A model generated the notes under the pieces. It saw only the letters and a program-made list of their open reading frames with translations, searched no databases and was not told where the DNA came from. 15,698 nucleotides of DNA from JAWXCM01 sp034408745 (GTDB lineage: Bacteria; Acidobacteriota; Terriglobia; Bryobacterales; Bryobacteraceae): positions 1 through 15,698 of the forward strand of contig JAWXCM010000030.1 of NCBI GenBank assembly GCA_034408745.1, read 5' to 3'. Both the position numbers and the translations under genes were made by a program. Positions 15,202 through 15,698 of this stretch are shown here, in pieces (the first letter of the stretch is position 1; each line of letters starts with the position of its first letter).

Positions 15202-15524
15202 TCAGGCGAAATTTACGTTGTTGCGTAAGCCAGTTTCACCAGCACGATCAAGCAACCGAAACAGTGCAGCCCTTTCGTCGGCCCGGGTTCGACGGCGAAT
15301 CACGATCACGATGCCATGATGGGGCGTCGTCTCCGCGAGACGGAGGAAGTCGTCCCGGTTGCATGTCAACAATACATAACCACCTTCGTGGGCAAACTGG
15401 AGGACGGTCTCATCGGTCAAAATCGCCGGGAAGAGCTTTGCGTAGAAGCGTGACACTGTGACCGAGTTGTTCGAGCAAATAGCTCAAGTCATCGGGCACA
15501 TCGTGGCCGAGCAAGGAACTTCAC
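15202..15524 (-). pseudogene. DUF5615 PIN-like toxin, broken by two frameshifts
   Basis: Starts at GTG 15524-15522, overlapping the DUF433 stop (GTGA), and ends at TGA 15204-15202. Three frames must be joined to read the family: MKFLAR, then HDVPDDLSYLLEQLGHSVTL and LRKALPGD, then TDETVLQFAHEGGYVLLTCN, RDDFL and so on to GLRNNVNFA. Shifts are near 15502-15511 and near 15414-15430; each is explained by one extra base, and the corrected length is 106 residues, normal for DUF5615. The family's acidic N-terminal residue (MKFLAD or MRFLVDE style) is also replaced or disrupted at the first shift. The PIN-like fold makes these proteins probable RNases. As it stands the toxin should be inactive unless the shifts are sequencing errors. 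Confidence 0.75.
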
Positions 15525-15698
15525 TCCGAAGCCGATGACATCTGCCTTGCAACCAGCAAGTCAATCTCTCCGCGGTGGTCTTCATAGTAGGCAAGGCACT
15601 CGTAGACCTGGGATCTAGTGAGATTTGGAAAACAGTTGACGGTTAACGTATCAAGTGTTTCACCATTCTGAAGCAGGCCGATAACGTCGTGGACCGCA
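15521..15698 (-). CDS. DUF433-family antitoxin, 3' part (gene begins at 202 across the joint)
   Basis: The C-terminal end of the DUF433 protein: NLTRSQVYECLAYYEDHRGE and on to SASE, stop TGA 15523-15521. The helix QVYECLAYYEDHRGEID is the family's most conserved C-terminal segment (typical form VYAALAYYYDHREEID). Bases 15628-15698 repeat 1-71 and carry the same frame, so the reading frame passes unbroken from 15627 back to base 1 and up to ATG 202. Its stop overlaps the start of the DUF5615 gene by 4 bp, the usual arrangement for this antitoxin-toxin pair. Confidence 0.8.
   Translation of the reverse strand, partial: AVHDVIGLLQNGETLDTLTVNCFPNLTRSQVYECLAYYEDHRGEIDLLVARQMSSASE
15628..15698. 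repeat. Terminal direct repeat, right copy (71 bp)
   Basis: Identical to bases 1-71 over its whole length. See the left copy for the interpretation as a circularising overlap. Confidence 0.95.

Noticed and set aside
1..15698. CRISPR array, tRNA or rRNA genes, plasmid iterons
   Set aside because: Read through on both strands; no regularly spaced repeats, cloverleaf-like sequences or rRNA segments were found.

Overview
The window reads as a high-GC bacterial contig whose catabolic part resembles Acidobacteriota (Bryobacterales/Solibacter-like). The main reason is the large TonB-dependent receptor with an N-terminal carboxypeptidase-regulatory-like domain and the ELPLNGRNF plug signature, a type greatly expanded in that phylum. 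The assignment is inference from protein style only.

Topology is the most striking property. The first 71 bases (1-71) are identical to the last 71 (15628-15698), and a DUF433-family gene on the minus strand is cut by the ends. Its 5' part lies at 202-1 and its 3' part at 15627-15521. Joining the ends through the 71-bp overlap restores one uninterrupted 102-codon frame, with the conserved P-N-L-T segment exactly across the joint. The contig therefore most probably represents a circular unit of 15,627 bp, or one unit of a tandem repeat. No replication initiator, integrase or transposase is recognised.

Layout. (1) 733-6068, minus: an outer-membrane TonB-dependent receptor followed by a Tat-exported protein with a probable six-hairpin (alpha/alpha toroid) C-terminal region. 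(2) 6069-6283: divergent control region with three ATCGAT-centred boxes spaced 77 and 73 bp; one lies inside the spacer of a good promoter for the receptor. (3) 6284-13464, plus: a tightly packed operon of GntR/FCD regulator, creatininase-family amidohydrolase, sodium:solute symporter, metallo-beta-lactamase-fold hydrolase, Gfo/Idh/MocA dehydrogenase, AstE/AspA-type metallo-deacylase and threonine-synthase-like PLP enzyme, most joined by 4-bp start/stop overlaps. (4) 13481-13588: the Tat signal of another exported protein, cut off after about 20 residues. (5) 13589-15627 and, across the joint, 1-732: an accessory segment with a HigB-HigA toxin-antitoxin pair, a DUF433/DUF5615 pair whose DUF5615 toxin has two frameshifts, and stretches of decayed or unrecognisable DNA.

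How the parts fit: the receptor and the Tat-exported protein would bind, import or process a substrate outside the inner membrane. The symporter would carry it across the inner membrane. The amidohydrolase, deacylase, dehydrogenase and PLP enzyme would open, deacylate, oxidise and deaminate or eliminate it. The GntR protein would repress both directions until the inducer appears. The substrate cannot be read from sequence. Enzyme classes suggest a nitrogen-containing, amide- or N-acyl-bearing small molecule.
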